From Novosphingobium capsulatum (GTDB lineage: Bacteria > Pseudomonadota > Alphaproteobacteria > Sphingomonadales > Sphingomonadaceae), in the NCBI GenBank assembly GCA_015661825.1, contig DQVI01000182.1, positions 1-57,197 on the forward strand: DNA of 57,197 bases, given 5' to 3'. Positions 25,087-35,100 of the stretch are shown piece by piece. The position numbers and the translations under genes are program-made. Each line of letters starts with the position of its first letter. Within the stretch, counting starts at the first letter, position 1. Below the pieces are notes generated by a model. That model was not told the DNA's origin, searched no databases, and saw only the letters and a program-made list of their open reading frames with translations.

Positions 25087-27132
25087 TCAGGCCAGATGGA
25101 GCGCGGCCACGCCCAGGTCGATCAGCTTGATCCCGATGAACGGGGCGATCAGGCCGCCCAGCCCATAGACCGCCAGATTGCGCGCCAGCAGGGGCCCGGC
25201 CCCCATCGGGCGATAGCGCACCCCCTTGAGCGCGAGGGGCACGAGCGCGGGAATGATCAGCGCGTTGAAGATGATCGCCGAGAGGATCGCGCTGCGCGGG
25301 CTGGCCAGCCCCATCACGTTGAGCGCGCCAAGGCCGGGATAGAGCACGACGAACATGGCCGGAATGATCGCGAAATACTTGGCCACGTCGTTGGCGACCG
25401 AGAACGTCGTGAGCGCGCCGCGTGTCATCAGCAATTGCTTGCCCAGGCCCACGATCTCGATCAGCTTGGTCGGGTCGCTGTCGAGGTCGACCATGTTGCC
25501 CGCCTCGCGCGCGGCCTGGGTGCCGGTGTTCATGGCCACGCCCACGTCGGCCTGGGCGAGGGCAGGGGCATCGTTGGTGCCATCGCCGCACATTGCTACC
25601 AGCCTGCCGCCCTGCTGCTCGCGGCGGATCAGCGCGAGCTTGTCCTCGGGCGTGGCTTCGGCGAGGAAGTCGTCCACCCCGGCTTCGGCGGCGATGGCCG
25701 CAGCCGTCAGCGGGTTGTCGCCGGTGATCATCACCGTGCGGATGCCCATGGCCCGCAACTGGCCGAACCGCTCGCGGATGCCCGCCTTGATCACGTCCTT
25801 GAGCGCGATCACGCCCAGCAGGCGGCCATTTTCGGCAACGCCCAGCGGGGTCTGCCCCGCGCGCGCGATCTCGTCGGCGATGCGGCGCAGTTCGTTCCCG
25901 GCCGGTGTCAGCGCGCTGTCGGGATGGGCGCGCAGCAGGGAATCGACCGCGCCCTTGCGGATCAGCCGGTCCCCGGCCTCTATGCCCGAAAGACGGGTCT
26001 GGGCGGTGAAGGGGATGACTTGCGCGCCTTCGGGCAGGCTGGCGCGGGCCTGATGGCTTTCGCGCGCGAGGGTCACGATCGAGCGGCCCTCGGGGGTCTC
26101 GTCGGCAAGGCTCGCCAGAAGCGCGGCTTCGACCAGCCGGGCCAGCGGGACGCCCGCCAGCGGACGGAATGCACAGGCCGCGCGGTCGCCCACGGTGATC
26201 GTGCCGGTCTTGTCGAGCAGCAGCACGTCGATGTCGCCCGCCACTTCCACCGCGCGGCCCGACTTGGCCAGCACGTTGAAGCGCACCAGCCGGTCCATGC
26301 CCGCAATGCCGATGGCCGAGAGCAGCGCGGCGATGGTCGTGGGGATCAGCGTGATCAGCAGGGCCGCCAGCACGGCCACGGGGATGGCTCCCCCGGCATA
26401 GCGCGCAAAGGCGGGGATCGTGGCAACCGCGATCAGGAAGATGATCGTCAGCCCCACCAGCAGGATCGTCAGCGCGATCTCGTTGGGGGTTTTCTGGCGC
26501 TCGGCCCCTTCGACCAGCGCGATCATGCGGTCGAGGAAGCCCTGTCCCGGTTCCTGCGTCACGCGCACGGTGATCGTGTCGGACAGCACGCGGGTGCCTG
26601 CCGTCACCGCGCTGCGGTCGCCGCCCGCCTCGCGGATGACCGGCGCGCTTTCGCCGGTGATGGCCGCCTCGTTGACCGAGGCCACGCCCGCGATCACTTC
26701 GCCATCGGCGGGGATCAGCTCGCCGGCCTTGACCACCACGACGGCGCCGCGCGCCAGTTCGCTGGCCGGGACATGGCGCCCGTCGGGCAGGTGGGCGACC
26801 AGATCGGACTTGGTGGCGCGCAGCGAGGCGGCCTGTGCCCGCCCGCGCCCCTCGGCCAGGCTTTCGGCAAAGGTGCCGAACAGCACCGTCAGCCAGAGCC
26901 AGCCGATCAGTTGCGCCTGAAAGCCTGCGGAAAGCCCGCTGCCGCCGATCAGCAGCAGCACGCTCAAGAGGAGGGCGACCACCGCCGTCGTGAACAGCAC
27001 GGGATTGCGGACCAGTTGGCGGGGGGCCAGCTTGAACACCGCGTCGCGCGCGGCGGGAAGCACGAGGGCGGGCGAGAACATTGTCCGGGGCGCGGGCTGG
27101 GCGTGTGAAGCGGGGGATTGGGGAGTGGACAT
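25087..27132 (-). CDS. kdpB: KdpB, potassium-transporting P-type ATPase subunit
   Basis: A 681-residue P-type ATPase. It has the actuator motif TGESAPV, phosphorylation motif [10 protein letters not shown], hinge motif [16 protein letters not shown] and the N-domain residues around FTAQTRLSG. Hydrophobic helices flank them as usual. It hydrolyses ATP to drive K+ through KdpA. The frame is open far upstream to 28488, but the start is the ATG at 27132, which has GAGAGGAAC upstream and gives the family length. Eleven nt separate it from kdpA. Confidence 0.95.
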   Translation of the reverse strand: MSTPQSPASHAQPAPRTMFSPALVLPAARDAVFKLAPRQLVRNPVLFTTAVVALLLSVLLLIGGSGLSAGFQAQLIGWLWLTVLFGTFAESLAEGRGRAQAASLRATKSDLVAHLPDGRHVPASELARGAVVVVKAGELIPADGEVIAGVASVNEAAITGESAPVIREAGGDRSAVTAGTRVLSDTITVRVTQEPGQGFLDRMIALVEGAERQKTPNEIALTILLVGLTIIFLIAVATIPAFARYAGGAIPVAVLAALLITLIPTTIAALLSAIGIAGMDRLVRFNVLAKSGRAVEVAGDIDVLLLDKTGTITVGDRAACAFRPLAGVPLARLVEAALLASLADETPEGRSIVTLARESHQARASLPEGAQVIPFTAQTRLSGIEAGDRLIRKGAVDSLLRAHPDSALTPAGNELRRIADEIARAGQTPLGVAENGRLLGVIALKDVIKAGIRERFGQLRAMGIRTVMITGDNPLTAAAIAAEAGVDDFLAEATPEDKLALIRREQQGGRLVAMCGDGTNDAPALAQADVGVAMNTGTQAAREAGNMVDLDSDPTKLIEIVGLGKQLLMTRGALTTFSVANDVAKYFAIIPAMFVVLYPGLGALNVMGLASPRSAILSAIIFNALIIPALVPLALKGVRYRPMGAGPLLARNLAVYGLGGLIAPFIGIKLIDLGVAALHLA

Positions 27133-27143
27133 TGCTGTTCCTC

Positions 27144-28847
27144 TCAGAAAGTCTGGCCAGCGCTCAGCGTGACCTGGTCCGCGATCGGACCAAGCGCGAG
27201 GCCGGGCAGGAAGGTGAGGCCGCCCAGGATCAGGATCACCCCGACCAGCAGGCCCACCCACAGGCCACCGGTGGTGGGAAACGAACCCGAGGTGGCGGGC
27301 GTTTGGCGCTTGGCGGCAAGGCTTCCGGCGATGGCCAGGACCGGCACGATCACGAAGAAGCGTCCGACCCACATCGCCACGCCCAGCAGGCCGTTGTAGA
27401 ACGGGGTGCCCGCGCTCAGCCCGGCAAAGGCCGAGCCGTTGTTGGCCGTGGCCGACGAGAACGCATAGAGGATCTCGCTGAAACCATGGGGCCCCTTGTT
27501 GAGCGGCCCGGCAAGGCCCGCAGGCAGCATGCAGGCCAGCGCCGTGAAGCCCAGGATCGAGAGCGGCAGGACCGCGATGGCCAGAACTGCCAGCTTGATC
27601 TCGCGGGCCTCGATCTTCTTGCCGACATATTCGGGCGTGCGTCCGACCATCAGCCCGGCGACGAAGACCGCGAGGATCGCGAAGAGCAGGAAACCATAGA
27701 TGCCTGCGCCCACCCCGCCGATGACGATCTCGCCCAGTTGCATGTTGAACAGCGGGATCATGCCGCCCAGCGCGGTGAAGCTGTCGTGCATGGCATTGAC
27801 CGCGCCGCAACTGGCCGCCGTGGTGACCGCGGCAAACAGGGCGCTTCCCGCGATGCCGAAGCGGATTTCCTTGCCTTCCATGTTGCCGCCAGCAAGACCG
27901 GCATGGGTGAGCGCGCTCGCCCCTTGCGCTTCCTGCCAATAGGTGATGCCCGCACCCGCCACGAACAGGATCAGCATGGCCGCCAGAATGGCCCAGCCCT
28001 GCCGCGTATTGCCGACCGCACGGCCAAAGCACCAGGTCAGCCCCGATCCGATGGCGAAGATCGAGAGCATCTCGACAAAGTTGGTCAGCGCGGTGGGGTT
28101 TTCGAACGGGTGGGCCGAATTGGCATTGTAGAAGCCGCCACCATTGGTGCCGAGCATCTTGATCGCTTCCTGGCTGGCGACCGGGCCGAGCACGATGGCC
28201 TGCTTGGCCCCTTCGAGGGTGTGGGCCTCGACCAGGCTGGCAAAAGTCTGCGGCACGCCGCTGGCGATCAGGAACAGCGCATAGACGAGGCTGAGCGGGA
28301 GCAGCAGATAGAGCGTCACGCGCGTGCAATCGGCCCAGAAATTGCCGACCGTGCCGGTCTCGTGCCGGGCAAACCCGCGAAACAGGGCAAAGGCTACAGC
28401 GATGCCGGTGGCCGCCGACAGGAAGTTGTGCAGCGTGAGACCGACCATCTGGCTCAGGTTGGTCAGCACGCTTTCGCCCGCATACCACTGCCAGTTGGTG
28501 TTGGTGACAAAGGCGATGGCGGTGTTCATCGCGCCATCCGCGCCGATCCCGGCCAGACCGCGCGGGTTCATCGGAAGATAGCCCTGCAAACGCAGGATCG
28601 CGTAAGTGAACAGCGTGAGCACGACCTGAAACGCGAGCATGTGCAGCGCATAAGTCAGCCAGCTTTGCTCGCGGGCCGGATCGATGCCCGAGGCGCGATA
28701 GAACCCGCGCTCAAGCGGGCCGAGCACGCGATGGAGCGGTGTCGTGCGGCCTTCGTAGAGCGCGAAAAGCCAGGCCCCGACAGGCCGGGCCAGCAGCGCC
28801 ACGAGCGCGGTAAAGGCGAGGATCAGGCCCCAGCCGGAAAGGGTCAT
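27144..28847 (-). CDS. kdpA: KdpA, potassium-binding and channel subunit
   Basis: A 567-residue polytopic protein with four selectivity-filter-like repeats: [55 protein letters not shown] and [13 protein letters not shown]. It binds and conducts K+ in the KdpFABC complex and is related to the Trk/Ktr superfamily. Length and helix count are normal. It follows kdpF after 11 nt and precedes kdpB by 11 nt. Confidence 0.95.
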   Translation of the reverse strand: MTLSGWGLILAFTALVALLARPVGAWLFALYEGRTTPLHRVLGPLERGFYRASGIDPAREQSWLTYALHMLAFQVVLTLFTYAILRLQGYLPMNPRGLAGIGADGAMNTAIAFVTNTNWQWYAGESVLTNLSQMVGLTLHNFLSAATGIAVAFALFRGFARHETGTVGNFWADCTRVTLYLLLPLSLVYALFLIASGVPQTFASLVEAHTLEGAKQAIVLGPVASQEAIKMLGTNGGGFYNANSAHPFENPTALTNFVEMLSIFAIGSGLTWCFGRAVGNTRQGWAILAAMLILFVAGAGITYWQEAQGASALTHAGLAGGNMEGKEIRFGIAGSALFAAVTTAASCGAVNAMHDSFTALGGMIPLFNMQLGEIVIGGVGAGIYGFLLFAILAVFVAGLMVGRTPEYVGKKIEAREIKLAVLAIAVLPLSILGFTALACMLPAGLAGPLNKGPHGFSEILYAFSSATANNGSAFAGLSAGTPFYNGLLGVAMWVGRFFVIVPVLAIAGSLAAKRQTPATSGSFPTTGGLWVGLLVGVILILGGLTFLPGLALGPIADQVTLSAGQTF

Positions 28848-28858
28848 GGGGTGTCTCC

Positions 28859-28948
28859 CTAGAATTTCTCGGGCCGCATCAGGGCGACCACCAGATAGGC
28901 AAGCAGGCCAAGCGCGGTCAGCGCGGCCAGGGTGAGGGGCAGCGTCAT
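28859..28948 (-). CDS. kdpF: KdpF, small stabilising subunit
   Basis: A 29-residue single-helix peptide (LTLAALTALGLLAYLVVALMRPEKF) whose ending ALMRPEKF is the KdpF signature. It stabilises the KdpABC complex in the membrane. The ATG at 28948 follows GAAAGAAA; a longer open frame begins at 29056 but the upstream residues are not membrane-like. It directly precedes kdpA. Confidence 0.9.
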   Translation of the reverse strand: MTLPLTLAALTALGLLAYLVVALMRPEKF

Positions 28949-28976
28949 CGGGGTTTCTTTCGGATCGGGGAGCGGC

Positions 28977-29060
28977 TCAGGCCCTGACGGCCAGCCGCAG
29001 AAAAGCGAACGTGAGCAACACGAGGCCGCCCGGAACGGCCAGCCAGACAACGTCATTCAT
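28977..29060 (-). CDS. Possible 27-residue single-helix membrane peptide upstream of kdpF
   Basis: A short open frame encodes a peptide starting MNDVVWLAVPGGLVLLTFA and ending LRLAVRA. Apart from its ends it is one hydrophobic helix with positive residues at the C-terminus, the same design as KdpF. The ATG at 29060 has GGAA about 10 nt upstream; the stop is 28 nt before kdpF. Its position and composition suggest a second small subunit or accessory peptide of the Kdp pump. I do not recognise a family, so expression is inferred only from context. Confidence 0.55.
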   Translation of the reverse strand: MNDVVWLAVPGGLVLLTFAFLRLAVRA

Positions 29061-29136
29061 GTGACAGTTCCATCGAAAGACAGGGGGGAGGGGGGAGAGG
29101 CGCGCGTTTGTGGCGGGGCCTTTTCACCGAGTCTTG

Positions 29137-29448
29137 TCACCATAAGGGACGCGGCGGGCGCGGCGCAGGACGCAGGAGCGTATCGCCAGCCAGAAGGAGG
29201 AGCAGGCCGCCCCACAACAGCACCGTCACGCCCAGTGCCCCGATCCATTCGGACAGGCTGGCCGAAGAGGCCCCGCCTGCCGGTGGCGCGCCACACAGCC
29301 AGCGCCCGAGTGCAAGCGCTGCGAGCAGCACGACCAGACCTGCTGTGCGCAGGAGGATACTGGCCCTGAACGTGCGGAAGACCTCAAAGCGCGCGGGTGT
29401 CCGTTTCGGGGGGATCAGCCGGGCGAGTGTCGGGGTTTCTTGAGCCAT
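29137..29448 (-). CDS. Hypothetical two-helix membrane protein at the head of the kdp operon
   Basis: A 103-residue protein with a basic N-terminus (KRTPARFEVFRTFR), two predicted membrane helices (about 33-52 and 69-88) and a Pro/Arg-rich tail. I do not recognise a family. The ATG at 29448 has AGAAGG upstream. It is the first minus-strand gene before the small peptide and kdpF, 76 nt from the former. It is probably transcribed with kdp and could act on potassium sensing or pump assembly, but nothing in the sequence shows a function. Confidence 0.6.
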   Translation of the reverse strand: MAQETPTLARLIPPKRTPARFEVFRTFRASILLRTAGLVVLLAALALGRWLCGAPPAGGASSASLSEWIGALGVTVLLWGGLLLLLAGDTLLRPAPRPPRPLW

Positions 29449-29519
29449 GAACGCGAACCTTCTGCCGGATTGGCAGGAGCGCTGATGGTCCGATTGTGCG
29501 TTAAGGTTCCAGATGAGGC

Positions 29520-29548
29520 TGCGCGAGCGCGCATGAAGATTGCATAAA
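29520..29548 (-). promoter_or_regulatory. Possible KdpE operator upstream of the kdp operon
   Basis: Two similar heptamers, GCATGAA (29531-29537) and GCATAAA (29542-29548), are spaced 11 bp start to start. That is the direct-repeat spacing used by OmpR-family regulators such as KdpE. A palindrome TGCGCG-AG-CGCGCA lies beside them (29520-29533). The site is about 72-100 bp upstream of the first gene at 29448. The assignment is inference. Confidence 0.4.
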
Positions 29549-29579
29549 GGCGCCCGGAAATGCCGGTGCCGTCAGGCTC

Positions 29580-29825
29580 TCAAGGGCCAAGGTCCGAAAG
29601 TCCGGGGTGGTCATCGGGCCTGCGGCCCTGCGGCCAATGGAACAGGCGATCGCCGGGCGCGATGGCCAGATCGTTGATGCTGGCGATGCGGCGACGCATC
29701 AGCCCCGCCTCGTCGAACTCCCACAGCTCGTTGCCATAGGAGCGGAACCACTGGCCGCCTGCATCATGCCATTCATAGGCAAAGCGCACGGCCATGCGGT
29801 TCTCGCGAAAGCCCCAGACTTCCTT
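29580..29825 (-). pseudogene. 3' remnant of a DUF1348/NTF2-like gene
   Basis: The last 81 codons of a minus-strand frame match the C-terminal half of DUF1348 (NTF2-like) proteins: [45 protein letters not shown] and the family ending [15 protein letters not shown]. The N-terminal half, which normally carries ETAxxKVRxAEDxWN-like motifs, is missing. The sequence before KEVWGF is unrelated and runs into the imuA promoter and coding region. It is probably a gene broken when the imu cassette or another rearrangement joined here. Confidence 0.75.
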
Positions 29826-29862
29826 TGTGGCTTGCGGGGTGGACGAGAATTCCAAGAGGGTC

Positions 29863-29895
29863 TTGATGACGGTGAAAATAGAACATAAGAAGAAC
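29863..29895 (+). promoter_or_regulatory. SOS promoter with LexA box of the imuA-imuB-dnaE2 cassette
   Basis: A -35 element TTGATG (29863-29868) and a -10 element TAAGAA (29886-29891) are 17 bp apart. The -10 lies inside GAAC-N7-GAAC (29881-29895), which is the complement of the alphaproteobacterial LexA box GTTC-N7-GTTC. LexA binding would cover the -10. The box ends 2 nt before the imuA ATG, so transcription should start at or near that codon. Confidence 0.82.
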
Positions 29896-29897
29896 GA

Positions 29898-30710
29898 ATG
29901 CGAATCGTTGATGCCCTGCCTGCACCTGTAGCTCAGCCTGAAGCCGGCTTTTGGGCGAGCGGGATCGCATCGCTGGACAAGGCGCTGGCAGGCGGGCTCG
30001 GGTATGGGCAGGTCCACGAAATCTATGCCGCCGAGCCGGACGATGCCAGTTCGGCAGCAGGCTTTGTCACGGGCCTTGCCGTGGGCATGTGCATGGGCCG
30101 TGGCAGGGCGAAGGAAAAGGCCCGGCAGCCCCTGCTCTGGCTGCGCGAGCAGCGCTTGGTCCAGTCTGCGGGCATCTTGCAGGCGGGGGGCTGGGCTGAA
30201 CTGGGGGGCGCGCCCGGCCATGGGCTGGTGGGGCTCGTGCCCGATACCCTCTCGCTGCTGCGCGCGGCTGCCGAGGCGCTGCATTGTGGCAAGCTGGGCG
30301 CGGTCATACTGGAAGGGTGGGGAGCCATGCGGGCGCTCGACCTTACAGCCAGCCGCCGCCTGGTCCTCGCTGCTGAAAAATCGGGTGTTCCCCTGCTGCT
30401 CCTGCGCGTCGATGCCAGACCTGTTCCCAGTGCGGCGCGCACGCGCTGGCAGGTCGCATCGGCCCCATCGCGGGCCTTGCCCGGCAATGCACCGGGCCTG
30501 CCCACATTCGACTTGACCCTGTTGCGCCAGCGTTCGGGCCCGTGCGGCCTCGACTGGCGACTGGAGTGGGACCGTGATCAACGCCAATTCCGTGAAGCGC
30601 CGCTATCTGGCGCTGTGGTTTCCGTTCCTGTCGACCGACCGCTGGCGGATCGCGCAGACGCGGCAGAACAGGAACGCGTTGCAGGGGCAGGCCGGTACCG
30701 CGCCGCCTGA
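29898..30710 (+). CDS. imuA: ImuA, RecA-like accessory protein of translesion synthesis
   Basis: A 270-residue protein of the ImuA family, a RecA-related fold. [23 protein letters not shown] near the N-terminus and the LLWLREQRL and GAVILEGW segments fit, as does the C-terminal [19 protein letters not shown]. It cooperates with ImuB and DnaE2 in SOS mutagenesis. The ATG at 29898 lies directly behind the LexA box, without a ribosome binding site, implying a leaderless mRNA. Its last 137 bases overlap the imuB start in another frame, an unusually long but typical overlap for this pair. The last ~45 residues may be partly dispensable. Confidence 0.85.
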   Translation: MRIVDALPAPVAQPEAGFWASGIASLDKALAGGLGYGQVHEIYAAEPDDASSAAGFVTGLAVGMCMGRGRAKEKARQPLLWLREQRLVQSAGILQAGGWAELGGAPGHGLVGLVPDTLSLLRAAAEALHCGKLGAVILEGWGAMRALDLTASRRLVLAAEKSGVPLLLLRVDARPVPSAARTRWQVASAPSRALPGNAPGLPTFDLTLLRQRSGPCGLDWRLEWDRDQRQFREAPLSGAVVSVPVDRPLADRADAAEQERVAGAGRYRAA

Positions 30711-32184
30711 CACGGCAGAAGGCATGCCTCTCCCGCTGGCGATGATCGCCAGGGTGAGGGGGGGGCTCCGGCTCTGTGCCGTGGATGCAAGGGCCGGGGC
30801 GCTGGGCATTGCGCCGGGGATGACGCTTGCCGATGCCCGCGCGCTGGAGCCCGAACTGGTCGTTGCCGAAATGGACGCAGGCGCGGACCGCCACTGGCTC
30901 GAACGTCTGGCCCGCCACTGCCTCGACTGGACCCCGCGCGTCTCGCTGGCCGCGCCCGACGGGATCACGCTGGACATTGCGGGGGTGGATCACCTCTTCG
31001 GTGGCGAGGCCGGGCTGTGCGCGCAGGTCGAGGACGGCATGGCCGGTATCGGCATGGCGCTGCGCTGGGCTGCGGCCTCCACCCCGGAAGCGGCGCAGGC
31101 ACTGGCCCGCCATGGCGCACTTCCCGTTTGGGACGAGCGGGAAGCCATCCGGGCGCTTCCCGTGCTGGCGCTGGGGCTCGACGGGGAATCCACGCTCGCG
31201 CTCAACCGTGCAGGCCTCAAGCGCGTGGGAGACCTGACCGTGCGCCCCGCCGCGGCCATCGCGGCGCGCTTCGGGGTGGGCGCGGTCAGCGCGCTCTCCC
31301 GCCTGACCGGAGAGGAACTGGCCCCCATCGATGCGCTGCGCGACCCCGAACCGCTCCACTTCGAGCGCCGGTTTGCCGAACCCATCGGCTTGCAGGCCAC
31401 GATTGCGGCGGTCTTCATGGAGGTGTTGCAGGAAGCCGCCGGTGTTCTGGGCGAACGCGATCTGGGGGGCAGGCGCTTTGTACTCACGCTTCATCGCAGC
31501 GATGGGGCCCGCCATCGTCTGGATATCGAGACCGGGCGCCCGACCCGCGATCCCGCGCTGGTCCTTCGCCTGTTCGACGAGCGCATCGCCAGCCTTGCCG
31601 ACCCTCTCGACCCCGGCTTCGGCTATGACCGCATCAGCCTGTTCCTGCCCGCCACCGATCCTTTGCCCGCCAGCCAGGCCCGCCTTGACGGGGAAGAAAG
31701 GGACGAGGTGGCCCTTGCCGAACTGATCGAGCGGCTTGGAACCCGGCTCGGTGCGGGGTGCCTGCGCCGCCTTGTCCCGCGTGAGAGCCATCTGCCCGAG
31801 CAGGCCCAATTCGCCTTGCCCGCGATGGAGGAACGCGCGCCCGCCACATGGCCGCGCCCACCCGAGGGGGAGCCGCCGATGCGGCCGCTCTTCCTGTTTG
31901 ACCCGCCCCGGCGCGTCGAGGTTCTGGCCGAAGTGCCCGATGGCCCGCCCCATCGCTTTCGCTGGCGCCGCAAGCTGCACGAGGTGCGGCTTTACGAGGG
32001 GCCAGAGCGGATCGCCAACGAGTGGTGGCGCCACAAGGGCGGCGAATGTGCCGGCCAGGGGGGGCTGACCCGCGACTATTACCGCATCGAGGATGCACGC
32101 GGGCGGCGCTACTGGATCTTCCGCCACGGGCTCTACGACGAGAAGCACGATCCGCACTGGTATCTCCACGGCGTCTTTGCATGA
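30574..32184 (+). CDS. imuB: ImuB, inactive Y-family polymerase subunit
   Basis: A 536-residue Y-family-like protein. [14 protein letters not shown] opens the polymerase-like fold, where active enzymes have the catalytic DxD; the acidic residues are not visible in ImuB proteins. [23 protein letters not shown] resembles the helix-hairpin-helix region. The C-terminus carries a little-finger/Zn-like region ending [25 protein letters not shown], which contacts the beta clamp and DnaE2. It starts at a GTG (30574) with GGAGTGGG upstream; a GTG at 30592 lacks one. Its stop overlaps the dnaE2 start as ATGA, indicating translational coupling. Confidence 0.88.
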   Translation: MINANSVKRRYLALWFPFLSTDRWRIAQTRQNRNALQGQAGTAPPDTAEGMPLPLAMIARVRGGLRLCAVDARAGALGIAPGMTLADARALEPELVVAEMDAGADRHWLERLARHCLDWTPRVSLAAPDGITLDIAGVDHLFGGEAGLCAQVEDGMAGIGMALRWAAASTPEAAQALARHGALPVWDEREAIRALPVLALGLDGESTLALNRAGLKRVGDLTVRPAAAIAARFGVGAVSALSRLTGEELAPIDALRDPEPLHFERRFAEPIGLQATIAAVFMEVLQEAAGVLGERDLGGRRFVLTLHRSDGARHRLDIETGRPTRDPALVLRLFDERIASLADPLDPGFGYDRISLFLPATDPLPASQARLDGEERDEVALAELIERLGTRLGAGCLRRLVPRESHLPEQAQFALPAMEERAPATWPRPPEGEPPMRPLFLFDPPRRVEVLAEVPDGPPHRFRWRRKLHEVRLYEGPERIANEWWRHKGGECAGQGGLTRDYYRIEDARGRRYWIFRHGLYDEKHDPHWYLHGVFA

Positions 32185-35100
32185 GCGTGCATCCCCCATT
32201 CGCCGAACTGCTGGCGGCCAGCAATTACAGCTTCCTGCGCGGTGCCTCGTCCCCGGCCGAGATGGTGGCGCGCGCGCAGCAACTGGGCATGGCGGGGATC
32301 GGCATGGCCGATCGCAACACCGTGGCGGGCGTGGTGCGTGCCCATGTGGCCTGGCGCGAGATCGGCGGCAGCGCCAGCGGTCTGCGGCTGGTGGTGGGGG
32401 CAAGGCTGGTCTTTTCTCCCGCCCCGCATGATGGACACCAGCCGCCCGACATCGTGGCCTACCCGATGACGCGCCATGGCTGGGGGCGGTTGACGCGTCT
32501 TCTGACCCTCGGCAACCGGCGTGCCAGCAAGGGCGATTGCATCCTCCACCTTGGCGACCTGCTCGACCATGCGCAGGACATGGCCCTGATCGTCACCGGG
32601 CCCGATCGCACAACGCTCGAAACGCTCGGCGCGGCATGCCCTGGCCGGGTGTGGCTGGCGGCAACCATGCTGCGTGCCGGGGCCGATGCCCGCCGGCTGA
32701 AGGCCGCGCAGGCCCTTTCGGCCTCGCTCGGGGTGCCGCTGATCGCCACCAACGATGCGCTTTATGCCAGCCCCGATGCCCGTCCCCTGCATGATATCCT
32801 CACCTGTATCCGCGAAGGCGTGACGATCGACATGGCGGGCAGGCGCCTTGCCGCCAATGCCGAACGGCACCTCAAGCCGCCTGCGGAAATGGCCCGCCTG
32901 TTCCGCGCCTGCCCGGAGGCGATGGCGGCCACCACCGATCTTCTCGCACGCATTGCCTTCACGCTCGATGATTTGCGCTATGAATATCCCCGCGAGCCGG
33001 TGCCCGGGGGATGGGCGGCGCAGGACTGGCTGGAGCATCTCGTCCACCAGGGCGCGCGCCGCTTTTTCCCCGATGGCCTGCCCGAGCGCTATGGCACCGT
33101 GCTGGCCGAGGAATTCGCGCTGATCGGCAAGCGCGGCTATGCGTGCTATTTCCTGACCGTCCACGACATCGTGCGCCATGCCCGCAGCCTTGACCCGCCG
33201 ATCCTGTGTCAGGGGCGGGGCAGCGCGGCCAATTCGCTGGTCTGCTATTTCCTGGGCATCACCCCGGTTGATCCGGTGCGCGAGAAGCTGCTGTTTTCCC
33301 GTTTCCTTTCCGAAGAACGCGACGAGCCACCCGATATCGACGTCGATTTCGAGCACGAGCGGCGCGAGGAGATCATGCAGTACATCTATGCCCGCTACGG
33401 GCGCGAGCGGGCAGGGATCGCGGCCACCGTCATCCATTACCGACCGCGCAGCACCTTGCGCGAAGTGGGCAAGGCGCTGGGCCTTACCGAGGATGTGACG
33501 ACGAGGCTGTCTGCCACGATCTGGGGAAGCGGGGGCCGTGACGTAACCGAAAGCCGCGTGGCCGAAGCCGGGTTCGATATCGAAAACCCGCAGATTGCCC
33601 GGCTCAGGACGCTCGTCGACCGGCTTCTGGGTTTTCCCCGGCACCTCTCGCAGCACGTCGGCGGCTTCGTGCTGACCGAAGGGCGGCTCGATGAACTGGT
33701 GCCGATCCATAATGCGGCCATGCCCGATCGCACTTTCATCGAATGGGACAAGGACGACATCGACGCTCTGGGCCTGATGAAGGTGGACGTGCTGGCGCTG
33801 GGCATGCTGACCTGCATCCGCAAGAGCTTCGATCTCATGGCGCGCCACGGCCTTGGCAATATCAGCCTGGAGAGCGTCCCGCGCGAGGATGCGGCGACAT
33901 ACCGGATGTTGCAGCGGGCAGACAGCATCGGCACCTTTCAGGTCGAAAGCCGGGCGCAGATGGCCATGCTGCCCCGCATGAAACCGCGCGAGCTTTACGA
34001 TCTGGTGATTCAGGTCGCCATCGTGCGGCCCGGCCCGATCCAGGGCGGCATGGTCCATCCCTATCTGCGCCGCCGCAACGGGGAAGAGCCGGTGCGCTTT
34101 CCCCGTCCGGCACCGCCGCATGATCCCGATGAACTGCGCGAGGTGCTGGGCAAGACACTGGGCGTGCCGCTGTTTCAGGAACAGGCCATGAAGCTGGCCA
34201 TCGTCGCGGCGCGCTTTACCCCCGCGCAGGCCGATGGCCTCAGGCGCGCCATGGCCACGTTCCGCAATCGCGGCACGGTTGACCATTACCGCGAGCAGAT
34301 GGTCGGCGGCATGACCGCGCGCGGCTATAGCGAGGACTTCGCCGAGCGGTGCTTCGAGCAGATCCGCGGCTTTGGCGAATATGGTTTCCCCGAAAGCCAT
34401 GCCCAGGCCTTTGCATGGCTGGCTTATGTTTCGTCATGGCTCAAGTGCCATCATCCCGCGGTCTTCACGGCCGCGCTCCTCAACAGCCAGCCCATGGGGT
34501 TCTATGCCCCTGCGCAACTGGTACGCGATGCGCGCGACCATGGCGTGGAGGTGCGGGCGATCGATGCCAATGCCAGCATGTGGGATTCAACGCTCGAACC
34601 GCGACAGGGCAGCAGGCAACCGGCGTTGCGGCTGGGCTTCTCCCGGCTCGAGGGTTTTCGCCGGGACTGGGCGCAAGCCATTTGCGCGGCCCGGCAATCG
34701 GGCGCTTTCGGGTCGATGGAGGAGCTGGCAGGGCGCGCCTCGCTTCCCCCGGCGGCGCTGCGCAAGCTGGCCGATGGCGATGCGCTTGGCTCGCTGGGGC
34801 TCACCCGGCGCAAGGCGCTGTGGGAGGCGCGGCGCAATCCGCCAGCCCAGCTTCCGCTTTTCGCGGCTGCGCAGGCGCCCGAACTGGCCCGCGAACCCGA
34901 TGCAAGGCTTCCGGCCATGACCCCCGCCGAGGAGATCGTCGCCGATTACCAGACCACGCGCCTTTCCCTGAAAGGCCATCCCATGCAGTTTTTGCGCGGC
35001 AGGCTCGACGGTGAGGGGGTGACAAGCTGCGCCGATGCCAACAGCGCCCCTGACGGGCGCAAGCTGCGGGTGGCCGGTGTCGTGCTGATCCGCCAGCGTC

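Noticed and set aside
24232..27108. 958-codon plus-strand frame opposite kdpB, kdpC and kdpD
   Set aside because: Antisense to canonical kdp genes; composition is that of a mirrored reading frame.
28849..29579. Riboswitch upstream of kdp
   Set aside because: I looked for conserved stems of the kind found before potassium genes in Gram-positive bacteria and saw none; KdpDE control is the simpler explanation.
32022..32180. N-terminal extension of DnaE2 upstream of 32181
   Set aside because: It overlaps the ImuB coding sequence, has no ribosome binding site and is not part of the DnaE2 family length; the ATGA overlap at 32181 is the natural start.
32133..34400. 755-codon minus-strand frame inside dnaE2
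   Set aside because: The plus strand encodes DnaE2 with all polymerase motifs; the antisense frame has none.
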